DNA of 64,000 nucleotides, from the NCBI GenBank assembly GCA_017500935.1, contig JAFVXW010000074.1:1-64000 (forward strand). Direction: 5' to 3'. The DNA comes from Lachnospiraceae bacterium. GTDB taxonomy: Bacteria > Bacillota > Clostridia > Lachnospirales > Lachnospiraceae. The translations under genes were made by a program, and so were the position numbers. The notes beneath the pieces were generated by a model. That model had not been told where the DNA came from, made no database searches, and was given only the letters and a program-made list of their open reading frames with translations. How positions within the stretch are numbered: position 1 is the stretch's first letter; each line of letters begins with the position of its first letter. Below are positions 25,419 to 36,473 of the stretch, piece by piece.

Positions 25419-27311
25419 ATGAATATTATAGAAGAAGCAACCAAAAAAGGCAGTGCCTATTATCCCAGAAGGGAAACGGACAAGCTGTTTGAGCTTCCTT
25501 ACAGTCAGTATCATTATGAGGGATGTTTTCTGGAAACAGTGGATTTTATCACCAAAAAACAGCTTCTGGATGCACCGCTCTGGGCATTGTTTGTGGACCT
25601 GTTCCGGGGAAATCCCGATGATCATGATCACGGATGGCGCTGCGAATACTGGGGAAAAATGATGCGCGGTGCCTGCTTTACCTATCAGGTGACAAAGGAT
25701 AAGAAGCTTTATGCGGTTCTGACAGAAACGGTTAAGGATATGATGTCTGTGCAGGATGGCGAAGGCCGCATCAGCACCTATTCCAAAGAAGTGGAATTTA
25801 ATGGCTGGGATATCTGGGGCAGAAAATATATCATGCTGGGATTTCAGTATTTTTATGAAATCTGTACCGATGAAGCTTTAAAAGCACAGATCATGGATGT
25901 GGTGATCAGACATGCAGATTATATCATTGCGCATATCGGTGAAGAAGAAGGCAAAAAATCAGTGGTAAAAGCATCTGATCACTGGGGAGGCGTCAATTCC
26001 AGCTCGATTCTGGAGCCTTATATGCGTCTTTACAATATGACCGGCAAAGAACGTTACCTGACTTTTTCACGTTATCTGGTGGAACGCGGCGGCTGTGAGA
26101 ACTTAAATCTCTGGCAGAGTGCACTGGATCATGTGTATGCACCTTATGAGCTTCCCATCACCAAGGCCTATGAGATCATGTCTTATTTTGAAGGCGTGCT
26201 GGAGTATTACCGCATTACCAAAGAAGAAAAATACCGGACAGCGGTGCTGAATTTTGTGAATTCCCTGATCGATACGGAAGTTACCCTGATCGGTACGGCC
26301 GGCTGTGATGAGGAATCCTTTAACCATGCAGCTGTGGTGCAGTATTCCACAAAGTTAAACTGGATCATGCAGGAAACCTGCGTAACCGTAACCTGGATGA
26401 AGCTGTGTTCTGCGATCCTTGCCATGACAGGCGAGAGCCGTTTTGCGGATCAGATGGAAACTTCTGCTTGGAATGCGCTTTTGGGAGCAGTCAATACACA
26501 GGAAGTGGAAATCAACGGCGGACTTCCCTTTGACAGCTATACGCCTTCCCGCGCAGGTACACGCGGTATGTACACCGGCGGCAAGAAAAACATTCTGGGC
26601 GAGCGTTTTTACGGATGCTGTGCATGTATCGGCTCCGCAGGACCTGCCGTGTACGTAAAACAGGCGGTTATGTCTGATGCAGTGGGCTTTGCGGTTAATT
26701 TTTACTTAAATGGAGAGATCAACACCTATGCGCCGGATGATAGTGCGGTAAAGTTTGTATGTGTTACGGACTATCCTGCAGACGGTCATATAAAGCTGAC
26801 AGTGGAGACTGAGTCTGCCAATCCGTTTGCGGTTTGTCTGCGTATTCCCGCATGGAGCAGCAAGACAAGAGTCTCCGTGGACGGTCAGGACGTTAATGGT
26901 GCTGCAGCCGGAGAATATCTGAAACTGTACAGGGACTGGAATGGAATCCATGTGATCGATATGGAACTGGATATGAGATGCCGTATGGTTTCTGCGCAGG
27001 CGCTGCCGGATGATCCGGAGGCTGCCAAGCATTGTGCGCTTCTTTATGGTCCTTTGGTATTGGCAAAGGATGCCCGGATGGGTTATAATGTAGATGAGGC
27101 TGTGGAGATCGCAGCGGATGCAGAGGGATATGTGGATGCAAAGCTGGTCGGCGGCATGCTGGTAAAAGAGGATACGGTTTCCTTTGATACGCTGGTAACA
27201 CTTGAAGTTCCTCTTACAGACGAAAGCACCCTTATGCTTTGTGACTGTTCCTCCGCAGGCAAGACCTGGGATCAGGAATCCAGAATGGCAATCTGGATGA
27301 AAACAAAATAA
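25419..27311 (+). CDS. GH127-like beta-L-arabinofuranosidase
   Basis: A 630-residue soluble enzyme. The (alpha/alpha) barrel holds a zinc site typical of GH127: QETCVTVTW (Glu and Cys, about residue 326) and YGCCACIG (two Cys, about 402). One of these cysteines is the nucleophile in characterised beta-L-arabinofuranosidases such as the bifidobacterial HypBA1. The C-terminal 200 residues are beta-rich. It removes beta-L-arabinofuranose or related sugars from plant glycans; the exact specificity is uncertain because GH127 and DUF1680 relatives vary. GGAGG lies ten bases upstream of the ATG. It is monocistronic, followed by a tRNA-Leu gene. Confidence 0.75.
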   Translation: MNIIEEATKKGSAYYPRRETDKLFELPYSQYHYEGCFLETVDFITKKQLLDAPLWALFVDLFRGNPDDHDHGWRCEYWGKMMRGACFTYQVTKDKKLYAVLTETVKDMMSVQDGEGRISTYSKEVEFNGWDIWGRKYIMLGFQYFYEICTDEALKAQIMDVVIRHADYIIAHIGEEEGKKSVVKASDHWGGVNSSSILEPYMRLYNMTGKERYLTFSRYLVERGGCENLNLWQSALDHVYAPYELPITKAYEIMSYFEGVLEYYRITKEEKYRTAVLNFVNSLIDTEVTLIGTAGCDEESFNHAAVVQYSTKLNWIMQETCVTVTWMKLCSAILAMTGESRFADQMETSAWNALLGAVNTQEVEINGGLPFDSYTPSRAGTRGMYTGGKKNILGERFYGCCACIGSAGPAVYVKQAVMSDAVGFAVNFYLNGEINTYAPDDSAVKFVCVTDYPADGHIKLTVETESANPFAVCLRIPAWSSKTRVSVDGQDVNGAAAGEYLKLYRDWNGIHVIDMELDMRCRMVSAQALPDDPEAAKHCALLYGPLVLAKDARMGYNVDEAVEIAADAEGYVDAKLVGGMLVKEDTVSFDTLVTLEVPLTDESTLMLCDCSSAGKTWDQESRMAIWMKTK

Positions 27312-27365
27312 GGTTTCGACTCTTTTTATAGCTGAATAAAAATATAAAAAAGTTTCTGAAATATG

Positions 27366-27394
27366 TTGACTTTTCCGACAGGATGATATATACT
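27366..27394 (+). promoter_or_regulatory. Promoter of tRNA-Leu(CAG), third copy
   Basis: TTGACT (27366-27371), 17-bp spacer, TATACT (27389-27394), 12 bp before the tRNA. Confidence 0.85.
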
Positions 27395-27406
27395 TCATTT
27401 TGTCGC

Positions 27407-27490
27407 GCAGGAATGGCGGAATTGGCAGACGCGTACGGTTCAGGTCCGTATGACAGCAATGTCATGAGAGTTCAAGTCTCTTTTCCTGCA
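27407..27490 (+). tRNA. tRNA-Leu (anticodon CAG), third copy
   Basis: 84 nt, no encoded CCA. It differs from the two minus-strand copies only in the variable arm (TGACAGCAATGTCA against TGATAGCAATATCA); the two changed bases pair with each other, so the stem is preserved. Confidence 0.95.
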
Positions 27491-27496
27491 CTGAAC

Positions 27497-27534
27497 AAAA
27501 ACTCCATGTTTCGGAAGAAACATGGAGTTTTTTT
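27497..27534 (+). terminator. Terminator of the third tRNA-Leu
   Basis: Arms AAACTCCATGTTT and AAACATGGAGTTT around a short loop, followed by T's. It ends seven bases after the tRNA in practice. Confidence 0.9.
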
Positions 27535-27616
27535 GTGCGTAAAAACATGTCGATGACGCAACTTGAGCCCGGCGTGCAGCATACGCTTTTTATACTATGG
27601 TACGGAGGGATTTGAT

Positions 27617-28243
27617 ATGAGTGAAGTTTCAGCAAGAGAACAGCTGATTTTTGCAATTGCAGAAGCTGAATGGGATATGTTTCAGAATGTGCGCAACACC
27701 GGCGGAAGAGCATCCTGTCAGAATGATTCCGATACTTTTTTTAAGATGCGCATGAGCCAGTGGATGGTCTATCCCGATGAGATTCTGGAAAGTTATTTTA
27801 AAGACTGTCAGGAAGCCGTTGAAAAAGGCTGGAATCTGATTTTTGAAAAATATGCCCGCATGATGGAAAATGTCTATCAGGAAGAGTATGAACGCCTGCT
27901 GCCCTGGATTCCGCAGGTTTCCGATAAAAAGAAGGAAATGGTGGAAGAAATGGTTCAGATGCATCTGGAATGGGACAGATGGATGCTTGAAAACTACCCC
28001 AACATCCGCAAAAACGGACGCGTGATGACTACTGATCAGGACAGCCAGCTGGAAGGTTCTTCTTCTGAGAGTTATCTGCGTGCGGAAGCACTGACTTATT
28101 CGGAGCGCACCGTTGCACTTTTGCATGCATTCTGTAAAGATGCCTGGGAAAAGGGTGAGAATCTTTTAAAACAGATCATTGAAAACGAAACCCGTTTTTA
28201 TGGATATGAATCATTGGAAGCTGCAGAAGCAGCCCATGCATAA
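27617..28243 (+). CDS. DUF4125 family protein
   Basis: A 208-residue protein matching the DUF4125 pattern: EAEWDMFQNV, NTGGRASCQND, then RMSQW and EKYARMMENV, with a helical rest. The family is common in gut Firmicutes and its function is unknown. The start at 27617 follows GGAGGG at seven bases; the open frame starts earlier but without a site. The PatB-like gene starts 13 bp downstream with its own AAGGAGG, so the two are cotranscribed. Confidence 0.78.
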   Translation: MSEVSAREQLIFAIAEAEWDMFQNVRNTGGRASCQNDSDTFFKMRMSQWMVYPDEILESYFKDCQEAVEKGWNLIFEKYARMMENVYQEEYERLLPWIPQVSDKKKEMVEEMVQMHLEWDRWMLENYPNIRKNGRVMTTDQDSQLEGSSSESYLRAEALTYSERTVALLHAFCKDAWEKGENLLKQIIENETRFYGYESLEAAEAAHA

Positions 28244-28256
28244 GGAGGAAAATAAA

Positions 28257-29399
28257 ATGTACGATTTTGATGCGATGCCCACAAGAGCAGGAAGCGATTC
28301 CGTAAAATGGGCAGGATTAGGTGAAGATGTGATCCCTATGTGGGTAGCTGACATGGATTTTAAATCCCCCCAGCCTATTCTGGATGCGGTTATGGAAAGA
28401 GCTGCACATCCTTACTGGGGATATCCCATTGGTCTGGACAAGCTGACCGAAGTGGTGATCGGACATTATGAGAGAACTTACGGCGCACACATTGAACCCG
28501 AATGGATCGTATGGGTTCCCAGCGTAATTCCCGGTGTGGTAAATGCCCTGAAGATGATGGGCGGAACCTTTATGTATTCCACTCCTATGTATGACCATAT
28601 CCGCAGACTGGATTCCGAAGCAAATCTGCCCGTGATCGAAGTTCCGCTGAAAAAAGATGAAAACAATCAGTTCTCCATGGATATCGAAGCACTGGAAGCT
28701 GCGGTAACTCCCCAGGTAACCGCACTGATCCTGTGCAACCCTCACAACCCTGTAGGACGTATGTATACCGAAGAAGAACTGCTTGCGCTGCAGGCATTCT
28801 GCAAAAAGCATGATATTCTGATCGTCAGCGATGAAATTCACTGTGAGATCGCGCTGGACAGAAAGCACATTCCTTACTTCTCCTTAAATGAAGAAGCAAA
28901 GAACTACAGTGTGACCGTATCCAGTGCCGGCAAGATCTGCAATATCCCCGGCTTACCCACCGGTTTTGCGATCATTCCCGATCCCAAGGTAAGAAAGAAA
29001 TTCATCCGTGAACAGGACGGTCTGCAGGCATGCTCCAACGCGCTCACCCTTGCTGCTTACAACAAAGCTTATGACGGCAGCTGTGACGGCTGGAAGGATG
29101 CACTCCGCGCATATCTTTCCGAAAACCGCGACATTGCAGAAGCAAGATTTGCACAGATTCCCGAGCTGAAAAACCCTCACAACGAAGGTACTTATCTGCT
29201 GTGGCTTGACTGCACCGGACTGGGTGTGGAAGACGCTGCCAAGTTCTTTGAAGAGGAAGCAAAGGTTAAGGTTTGCGCAGGTGTGATCTACGGCGATCCT
29301 ACCTGTGTACGTTTCAACTATGGATGCCCCAGAGCACAGCTGGTTGAAGCGCTGGACAGAATGGAAGCTGCGATCAAGAAGCTGAGAGAAAGTAAATAA
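28257..29399 (+). CDS. PatB/MalY-type PLP-dependent C-S lyase or aminotransferase
   Basis: A 380-residue fold-type I PLP enzyme. MWVADMDFKSP at the N-terminus is characteristic of MalY/PatB; NPHNPVGR (about 163), VSDEIHCE (about 190) and the PLP lysine in SSAGKICNIPGL (about 227) follow. Known members cleave cystathionine or S-conjugates to give pyruvate, ammonia and a thiol. Codon use is more biased than in the neighbours, suggesting high expression. The ATG at 28257 follows AAGGAGG; an earlier in-frame start overlaps DUF4125. A strong terminator follows. Confidence 0.82.
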   Translation: MYDFDAMPTRAGSDSVKWAGLGEDVIPMWVADMDFKSPQPILDAVMERAAHPYWGYPIGLDKLTEVVIGHYERTYGAHIEPEWIVWVPSVIPGVVNALKMMGGTFMYSTPMYDHIRRLDSEANLPVIEVPLKKDENNQFSMDIEALEAAVTPQVTALILCNPHNPVGRMYTEEELLALQAFCKKHDILIVSDEIHCEIALDRKHIPYFSLNEEAKNYSVTVSSAGKICNIPGLPTGFAIIPDPKVRKKFIREQDGLQACSNALTLAAYNKAYDGSCDGWKDALRAYLSENRDIAEARFAQIPELKNPHNEGTYLLWLDCTGLGVEDAAKFFEEEAKVKVCAGVIYGDPTCVRFNYGCPRAQLVEALDRMEAAIKKLRESK

Positions 29400-29411
29400 G
29401 AAATAAAAGAC

Positions 29412-29452
29412 AAGGGTTCAGGATACCGGGAAAGTATCCTGAACCCTTTTTT
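29412..29452 (+). terminator. Strong terminator after the PatB-like gene
   Basis: A 15-bp perfect stem (AAGGGTTCAGGATAC with GTATCCTGAACCCTT), 7-nt loop, then T's. Confidence 0.92.
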
Positions 29453-29476
29453 ATTGGCATGTAAAGCAGGGGCTTG

Positions 29477-30190
29477 TCAAAAATGCAGCCTTCTGCGGAT
29501 CGCATTGCGCAGGCGGGAGCGTGAAAGAATTGTGATCAGTGCAACCGCCACAACGGCGCAGACCGCCAAAATGATGGCAGACCAGGTCAGCTGCAGAGTT
29601 TCATGATAATAATACTGGACCAGAAGCTCAAGCCCTGTGCAGACAACAGCGATGCTGCAGAAAACATAGAGCGCTTTTGACAAAAAGGCAGAAGAAAGCT
29701 TTCTGACTAAAAATACAAAGGTGATGGCAACTGCGCACAACAGGGCACAGATGGGAAGGCCGAGGCCGTAGAGCCAGCGGTTGGAAGGCGTATCAAAGCT
29801 GATGATATACAGGTAGACCGCTGAAGCGATCCCGTCCAGCAGAAGATAGCCGTAAAGGGAGATCGGGCTGTTGATGATCGCAGGCAGAAATATCACATAT
29901 AAAAGCAGGCAGGCGCCGATCACATACAAAGACCAGATATGTGTGGTCTTGAAAACAAAAATATTTAACAGACCGCTGACTAAAGCGATGGCACTTAACG
30001 TGACAAAGACAAGGATTGCCAGATCTTTTCGTTTTACTACTTCGATCTGCCCTTTTTCGTGGGGAAAAGGTGACGGATGCGCTGCTGGATCAGGATACGG
30101 TTCGTTGGGATTGATGACGGGTGTGTTGCAGAGCGGGCATCGGTTTAAGGATGCTTCCAGCTTTACACCGCAGTGTACGCAATAGGACAT
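29477..30190 (-). CDS. Zinc-ribbon membrane protein (DUF6320-like)
   Basis: A 237-residue protein. The first 25 residues are a zinc ribbon (YCVHCG, then RCPLCNTP). After a linker come about six membrane helices, for example LAILVFVTLSAIALVSGLL and LYVIGACLLLYVIFLPAI. The function is unknown. AAGGAGG precedes the ATG. It starts 11 bp after the acyltransferase-like gene, and both read from one promoter, so it may be the membrane partner of that enzyme. Confidence 0.65.
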   Translation of the reverse strand: MSYCVHCGVKLEASLNRCPLCNTPVINPNEPYPDPAAHPSPFPHEKGQIEVVKRKDLAILVFVTLSAIALVSGLLNIFVFKTTHIWSLYVIGACLLLYVIFLPAIINSPISLYGYLLLDGIASAVYLYIISFDTPSNRWLYGLGLPICALLCAVAITFVFLVRKLSSAFLSKALYVFCSIAVVCTGLELLVQYYYHETLQLTWSAIILAVCAVVAVALITILSRSRLRNAIRRRLHF

Positions 30191-30201
30191 GTTGATCCTC
30201 C

Positions 30202-31494
30202 TTAAAAATCTCGGTTGCTTTCGATGGTGACATGAATGCCGTCCTCTACCAGTTTTGTGAAAAAGAAGCGTTCTACATCGGCTTCGACAATGCCGCTGGC
30301 AAAGTTTATGGTGAGTACATCTTCAAAACTGACAATGGCGCAGTTGGTGCGGTTGGAGAAAGGCAGTCCCATGTAGATGTCGATTCGTTCCATAAAAGGT
30401 TTCATGGCATCCGGCATCTTGATGGCGCCCATATTGGTAAGGCCGGCAGAGGAATTGCGGTCCTGTACGCGGGTGTAGAAGCTGCGCACCACAAAATCCT
30501 TGATAAACAGAGGCACAACGCGGATGAAAGGGTTGCGTTTGGTGCTGGCATTGGTGGTGATATCGCCGCGCAGAAACTTTTCATTGATGTAATACTGCAT
30601 AAAACGGTGTACTTCTGAAACAATTTCTTCAAAAGTATAATCTCCCAGACGGGGATCGATGCAGGGATATACCATGGAGATGAAGTTGCGCAGTGTTTTG
30701 GAAGGAAAAAAACGGCGCAGGTTCACGGGCATGGCAATGCGGACCGGCTTTGGCAGCAGATGGAATTCATGCTGCTGTTTTTGCAAAAGCGCATAGAGCA
30801 GAACCGCGTTTAAATATTCTGTGAGTGTTGCACCGTAGCTTTTGGCAACAGCCATGACTTCTTTGACAGACATAATGCCGTCTATGACATTGAAGGTATG
30901 CGGCGCTTCCTTGGTGCCTCTGACACGGTAGGTTTCCTGTGACGGGCGCGGCGGGCAAAAGCCTGCATTGGCATATTTCATATAGGCATCTTCGTATTCT
31001 TCCGGATCAGGAGCAGAATCCGGGTCCAGTACAAAGCCGCCAAAAGGGATATCATAGCCTTTAAGACGCAGATATTCAGCTGTAATGGTCAGTGTCAGTG
31101 CCATACCGCCGGTGCCGTCGCCAAGACTGTGATGGGCTTCCACAGAAAGGCGCCTGCCGTAATAGTAAAAACGGATCAGATAGCGGTTGTTGGCTTTAAA
31201 GGACATGGGCATACAGAAATTGCGGATATCGGGCATTACATAAGGGCCAGACCGTTCGTTGGGCTCCAGATAACGCCAGAAAAGGCCTTTCCGCATGGCA
31301 ACTTTATAAGTAGGAAAACGTTTCAGACAGCGGTCGATCGCTTTTTGAAAAAGAACAGGATCCACATCTTCTTTTAACAGGATTGAAATCCGGTAAGTGG
31401 ATGAGAAATCTCTGCGTTGTAAGGTCGGATACACAATGGCGGAAAGATCCAGCCGGTACCAGGTTCGGGGGTGGGGGTGTGCATGAAGGGACAT
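30202..31494 (-). CDS. Condensation-domain-like acyltransferase
   Basis: A 430-residue protein of the chloramphenicol acetyltransferase / NRPS condensation fold. The catalytic HHxxxDG motif is seen as AHHSLGDGTGG near residue 118, and a DFxxG-like late region is represented by NMGAIKMPD. Relatives are annotated as alcohol acetyltransferases or wax-ester/polyketide-associated acyltransferases; the acyl donor and acceptor cannot be told. No carrier protein or NRPS module is nearby. The ATG follows AAGGAG. A TGTTATACT extended -10 (-10 hexamer at 31530-31535, minus strand) probably drives it and the zinc-ribbon gene. Confidence 0.65.
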   Translation of the reverse strand: MSLHAHPHPRTWYRLDLSAIVYPTLQRRDFSSTYRISILLKEDVDPVLFQKAIDRCLKRFPTYKVAMRKGLFWRYLEPNERSGPYVMPDIRNFCMPMSFKANNRYLIRFYYYGRRLSVEAHHSLGDGTGGMALTLTITAEYLRLKGYDIPFGGFVLDPDSAPDPEEYEDAYMKYANAGFCPPRPSQETYRVRGTKEAPHTFNVIDGIMSVKEVMAVAKSYGATLTEYLNAVLLYALLQKQQHEFHLLPKPVRIAMPVNLRRFFPSKTLRNFISMVYPCIDPRLGDYTFEEIVSEVHRFMQYYINEKFLRGDITTNASTKRNPFIRVVPLFIKDFVVRSFYTRVQDRNSSAGLTNMGAIKMPDAMKPFMERIDIYMGLPFSNRTNCAIVSFEDVLTINFASGIVEADVERFFFTKLVEDGIHVTIESNRDF

Positions 31495-31681
31495 CCGGAC
31501 TCCTTTCGGGGTAAGTGTATATTTTTAACAGTATAACACAGAAAACATTGGGGGTACAGAGAATATATTTTCGAAAAAATAAAAGGATTTTGCAAAGAAA
31601 CGCGGAATATTATCTGTATCAGGTTCTTTTGGCAGTGATTTTGTTTACAGTTTGCATATTTCACCGATAAAAAGAGGCACT

Positions 31682-32686
31682 ATGAATATCAGAGAACATC
31701 AGGAAAAATGGGAAGAAGAGAATTTAAGTCCTTATGCGACAAAAAGCCGTAATTCCTGCGGCCGCATGAGGCAGGAGCCTCAGTGCGATATCCGTCCTGT
31801 GTTCCAAAGAGACAGGGATCGGATCATTCACAGCAAGGCCTTTCGGAGGCTCAAAGACAAGACGCAGGTATTTTTGACGCCCGTAGGGGATCATTACCGG
31901 ACGCGTCTTACCCATACGCTGGAGGTCAGTCAGACCGCCAGAACCATTGCCAAGGCATTAAGACTTAATGAGGAACTGGCAGAAGCCATTGCGCTGGGAC
32001 ATGACCTGGGGCATACACCCTTTGGACATGCAGGCGAGCGTGCGCTGGACAGAGTCTGTCCTTATGGTTATGATCACTCTCAGCAGAGTGTGCGCGTGGT
32101 GGACATTCTGGAAAAAAACGGTCAGGGCTTAAATCTTACTTTTGAAGTGCGTGATGGCATCCGCAATCATCAGACTTCCGGTCATCCCATGACGCTGGAA
32201 GGATGTGTGGTGCGGCTTTCCGATAAGCTGGCTTACATTCACCATGATATGGATGACGCGGTGCGTGCGGGCATTCTGACAGAAAAAGATGTGCCCTCAT
32301 CCGTGCGGGAAGTGCTGGGAGAATCGGCAAGAGCACGGTTGAATACCCTGATCCATGATATTGTATCAAACAGTTATGGGAAAAATCTGGTTGCCATGTC
32401 AGAACCTGTGGCACAGGCAATGCAGGAGATCAGAAGCTTTATGTTTGAACGGGTGTATATCAATCCGGAAGCCAAAGGCGAAGAAGGCAAGGCGGAGGTT
32501 TTGATGGAGACTCTGTATGACTATTATCTGCATCATCTGGAGCTTTTGCCGGAACATATGCAGATGCTGATGGATAAGGGGGAAGCCCGGGAACGAGTGG
32601 TCTGTGATTATATGGGATCTATGACGGATCGTTTTGCGATCGCAAAATATGAAGAGATCTATGTTCCCAGATCATGGAATATTTAA
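31682..32686 (+). CDS. dgt: Deoxyguanosinetriphosphate triphosphohydrolase-like protein
   Basis: A 334-residue HD-domain enzyme. RDRIIHSKAFRRLKDKTQV, RLTHTLEV, the HD motif GHDLGHTPFGHAGE (near residue 100) and IHHDMDDAV (near 183) are the conserved dNTPase blocks. It hydrolyses dNTPs to deoxynucleoside and tripolyphosphate. The ATG at 31682 follows AGAGG; a start ten codons earlier lacks a site. The gene lies 18 bp ahead of dnaG, the usual clostridial order dgt-dnaG-rpoD. A TTTACA-18-TAAAAA promoter may lie between 31640 and 31675. Confidence 0.88.
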   Translation: MNIREHQEKWEEENLSPYATKSRNSCGRMRQEPQCDIRPVFQRDRDRIIHSKAFRRLKDKTQVFLTPVGDHYRTRLTHTLEVSQTARTIAKALRLNEELAEAIALGHDLGHTPFGHAGERALDRVCPYGYDHSQQSVRVVDILEKNGQGLNLTFEVRDGIRNHQTSGHPMTLEGCVVRLSDKLAYIHHDMDDAVRAGILTEKDVPSSVREVLGESARARLNTLIHDIVSNSYGKNLVAMSEPVAQAMQEIRSFMFERVYINPEAKGEEGKAEVLMETLYDYYLHHLELLPEHMQMLMDKGEARERVVCDYMGSMTDRFAIAKYEEIYVPRSWNI

Positions 32687-32704
32687 GTTAGAAGGAGTGA
32701 CGGG

Positions 32705-34474
32705 ATGTATTATCCTGACGAACTGATCGAGGAGATCAGGGCAAAAAATGATATTGTGGACGTCATTTCCGGTTATGTACGGTTACAGAAAAAAGGAAGC
32801 AATCACTTCGGACTGTGTCCGTTTCACAACGAGAAATCACCGTCCTTTTCCGTATCCGGACCAAAGCAGATGTATTACTGCTTCGGCTGCGGAGCCGGCG
32901 GCAATGTGATCACTTTTTTGATGGAATATGAAAATTATTCTTTTCAGGAAGCGATAAAAGTGCTGGCAGACAGAGCCGGCGTGGCACTGCCTGAGATGGA
33001 ATATTCTGCGGAAGCAAAAAAAGCAGATTCCAGACGCGCAAAGCTTTTGGAGGTCAACAAAGAAGCCGCAAAGTATTTTTATTATCAGCTTCGTGCCAGA
33101 CAGGGCAGCATCGGCATGGAGTATTTTAAGCAGCGTCAGCTGACGGATGAGACCATGAACCGGTTTGGTCTGGGATATGCCAACAAATACAGTGACGATC
33201 TGATCAAATATCTGCGCAGCAAAGGGTATTCCCAGGAGCTGATCCGGGATGCGGGACTTTGCAATGTGGATGAAAAACACGGCATGTATGACAAATTCTG
33301 GAACCGGGTCATGTTTCCGATTCAGGATATCAATCACAGAGTCATCGGGTTTGGCGGACGCGTGATGGGAGACGGAAAACCCAAGTATTTAAACTCTCCC
33401 GAAACAGAGATCTTTGACAAGAGCCGCAATCTCTACGGACTGAATTTTGCGCGGACAAGCCGCAAAGGGAATATCGTACTCTGTGAAGGCTATATGGATG
33501 TGATCGCCATGCATCAGGCAGGCTTTACACAGGCGGTGGCCTCGCTGGGAACCGCCTTTACGCCCGGACAGGCTTCTTTGTTAAAGCGCTACACCGATCA
33601 GGTGCTTTTGGCCTACGACAGTGACGGCGCGGGCACCAATGCCGCCCTGCGTGCCATCGGTATTTTAAAAGAAGCCGGAATGACCGGAAAGGTCATCAGT
33701 CTGGAGCCTTACAAGGACCCGGATGAATTTATCAAAAATCTGGGCGCACAAAAGCTGCAGGAGCGCCTTGACAATGCGGAGAACAGCTTCTTTTTTGAAC
33801 TGCGCCAGATTTCCAGGGAATATGATCTGGCAGATCCCGAAAGCAAAACGAAATTTCACAGAAGGCTGGCACAAAAGCTCTGCGAATTTTCCGAGGATGT
33901 GGAACGGGAGAATTACATCGAAGCCGTGGCGCAGAAATACCATATCGGCTATGAGAATCTGCGCAGGCTGGTGGGAAGCTATGCCGCACAGACCGGACTT
34001 GCAAAGCCGGCAGAGCGGCCAAAATCAGGCATTAACTCCAAAAAGCCCCAGGACAATGCGCAGCGTACGCAGAAGCTTTTGCTGACCTGGCTGGTGGAGG
34101 AGCCGCAGCAGTATCCCAAGATCAAAAAGTACATTTCGCCCCGTGATTTTACGGATGAGTTATGCCGTCTGGTGGCGGAAAAGCTTTTTGAAGGATTTGA
34201 GCAGGGAAAGGTCAATCCCGCAGGGATCATCAGCATGTTCCCCGATGAGGAGCAGCAGCGTGAGGCAGCCTCTTTTTTCCATACAAAGCTGCCCTATGTG
34301 GAGAATGATCAGGAACGAACCAAAGCATTTAACGATATCGTATATGCGGTCAAAAAGAACAGTTACGAAAGTGACAGTCAGAATCTGGGAAGCGACGTGG
34401 CGGCTCTACAGCGCGTCATAGAAGGCAAACGGATGCTGGAAGAGCTTGGCAGAACGCATATTTCGCTTTCATAG
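32705..34474 (+). CDS. dnaG: DNA primase
   Basis: A 589-residue primase of standard length. The zinc-binding domain ([10 protein letters not shown] and [10 protein letters not shown], residues 38-66), the RNA polymerase core with the [19 protein letters not shown] (about 262) and YDSDGAG (about 305), and a C-terminal helicase-binding part are all present. It makes RNA primers at the replication fork with DnaB. AGAAGGAGTG precedes the ATG. It is followed by rpoD in the conserved macromolecular-synthesis operon. Confidence 0.96.
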   Translation: MYYPDELIEEIRAKNDIVDVISGYVRLQKKGSNHFGLCPFHNEKSPSFSVSGPKQMYYCFGCGAGGNVITFLMEYENYSFQEAIKVLADRAGVALPEMEYSAEAKKADSRRAKLLEVNKEAAKYFYYQLRARQGSIGMEYFKQRQLTDETMNRFGLGYANKYSDDLIKYLRSKGYSQELIRDAGLCNVDEKHGMYDKFWNRVMFPIQDINHRVIGFGGRVMGDGKPKYLNSPETEIFDKSRNLYGLNFARTSRKGNIVLCEGYMDVIAMHQAGFTQAVASLGTAFTPGQASLLKRYTDQVLLAYDSDGAGTNAALRAIGILKEAGMTGKVISLEPYKDPDEFIKNLGAQKLQERLDNAENSFFFELRQISREYDLADPESKTKFHRRLAQKLCEFSEDVERENYIEAVAQKYHIGYENLRRLVGSYAAQTGLAKPAERPKSGINSKKPQDNAQRTQKLLLTWLVEEPQQYPKIKKYISPRDFTDELCRLVAEKLFEGFEQGKVNPAGIISMFPDEEQQREAASFFHTKLPYVENDQERTKAFNDIVYAVKKNSYESDSQNLGSDVAALQRVIEGKRMLEELGRTHISLS

Positions 34475-34502
34475 CGTTAACAATAGACACAGGAAGGATG
34501 GA

Positions 34503-35620
<1,118 letters not shown>

Positions 35621-35621
<1 letters not shown>

Positions 35622-36451
35622 TGAATATACAGTTGTCAAAGCGTATGCAGGCTGTGGCTGATATGGTGATTCCCGGATTCTGCGTGGCAGATATCGGCTG
35701 CGATCATGGATTTGTGTCCATTTATCTGATACAAAATCAGATCGCGCCGCATGTATTTGCAGCAGATGTCAGACCCGGCCCGCTTTCACGCGCAAAGGAA
35801 CATATTGCACAGGCAGGGCTTTCCAGGTACATAACACCGGTTTTATCGGACGGACTGCAGAATGTGCCTGTGTCGGATGGAACAGGATTTACGGCAGATG
35901 ATGCGGCAATACCCAGTGCACAGGCAATCGTGGCTGCCGGGATCGGCGGCAGACTGACCGTTAAAATTCTAAGTGACTGGCCGGAAAAGACGAAGGCTCT
36001 TTCCTGGATGGTGCTGGAACCCCAGTCAGATATCCATATTGTAAGACAGTGGCTTGCACAGAATGGATTTTGCATTCTCAAAGAAAATATGGTATTTGAG
36101 GATGGAAAGTATTATCCTGTCTTGTTTGCGGCAAATGTCCTGAAGCAAATCCGGAAAGAAGAAATTGACCGGATTGGACAAATGAATCTGTCCGCAAAAC
36201 AGAAGTGGGAACGTATGGGATATGATTCTGCTGTCTGGCAGGAATGCTGTGATTTGTATGGGATGCAGCTGATCGTATCCGGTAACGAGGTCTTAAAGGC
36301 GTATCTTGTGCATAACATGGAAAAAGACAGGGAACTTTTATATAATATGGAAAAAGCGGAAGGCAATGAAAGGCTCATACAGCGCATGCAGGAAATAAAA
36401 GACCGTCTGGTGCTGAATCAGCAGATTCTTTCTTTTATGGAAAAATATTAA
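35621..36451 (+). CDS. trmK: tRNA (adenine22-N1)-methyltransferase
   Basis: A 276-residue class I methyltransferase. VADIGCDHGFVSIYL (SAM motif I, near residue 25), AADVRPGPLSRA (motif II) and AGIGGRLTVKIL with LEPQSD (near 130) are characteristic of the TrmK/YqfN family, which methylates A22 in tRNA. The ATG overlaps the rpoD stop by one base (TGATG), so translation is coupled. The nif3-like gene follows in the conserved Firmicutes order. Confidence 0.88.
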
Positions 36452-36473
36452 GATGCAAAAAGAGGAAATAAAA

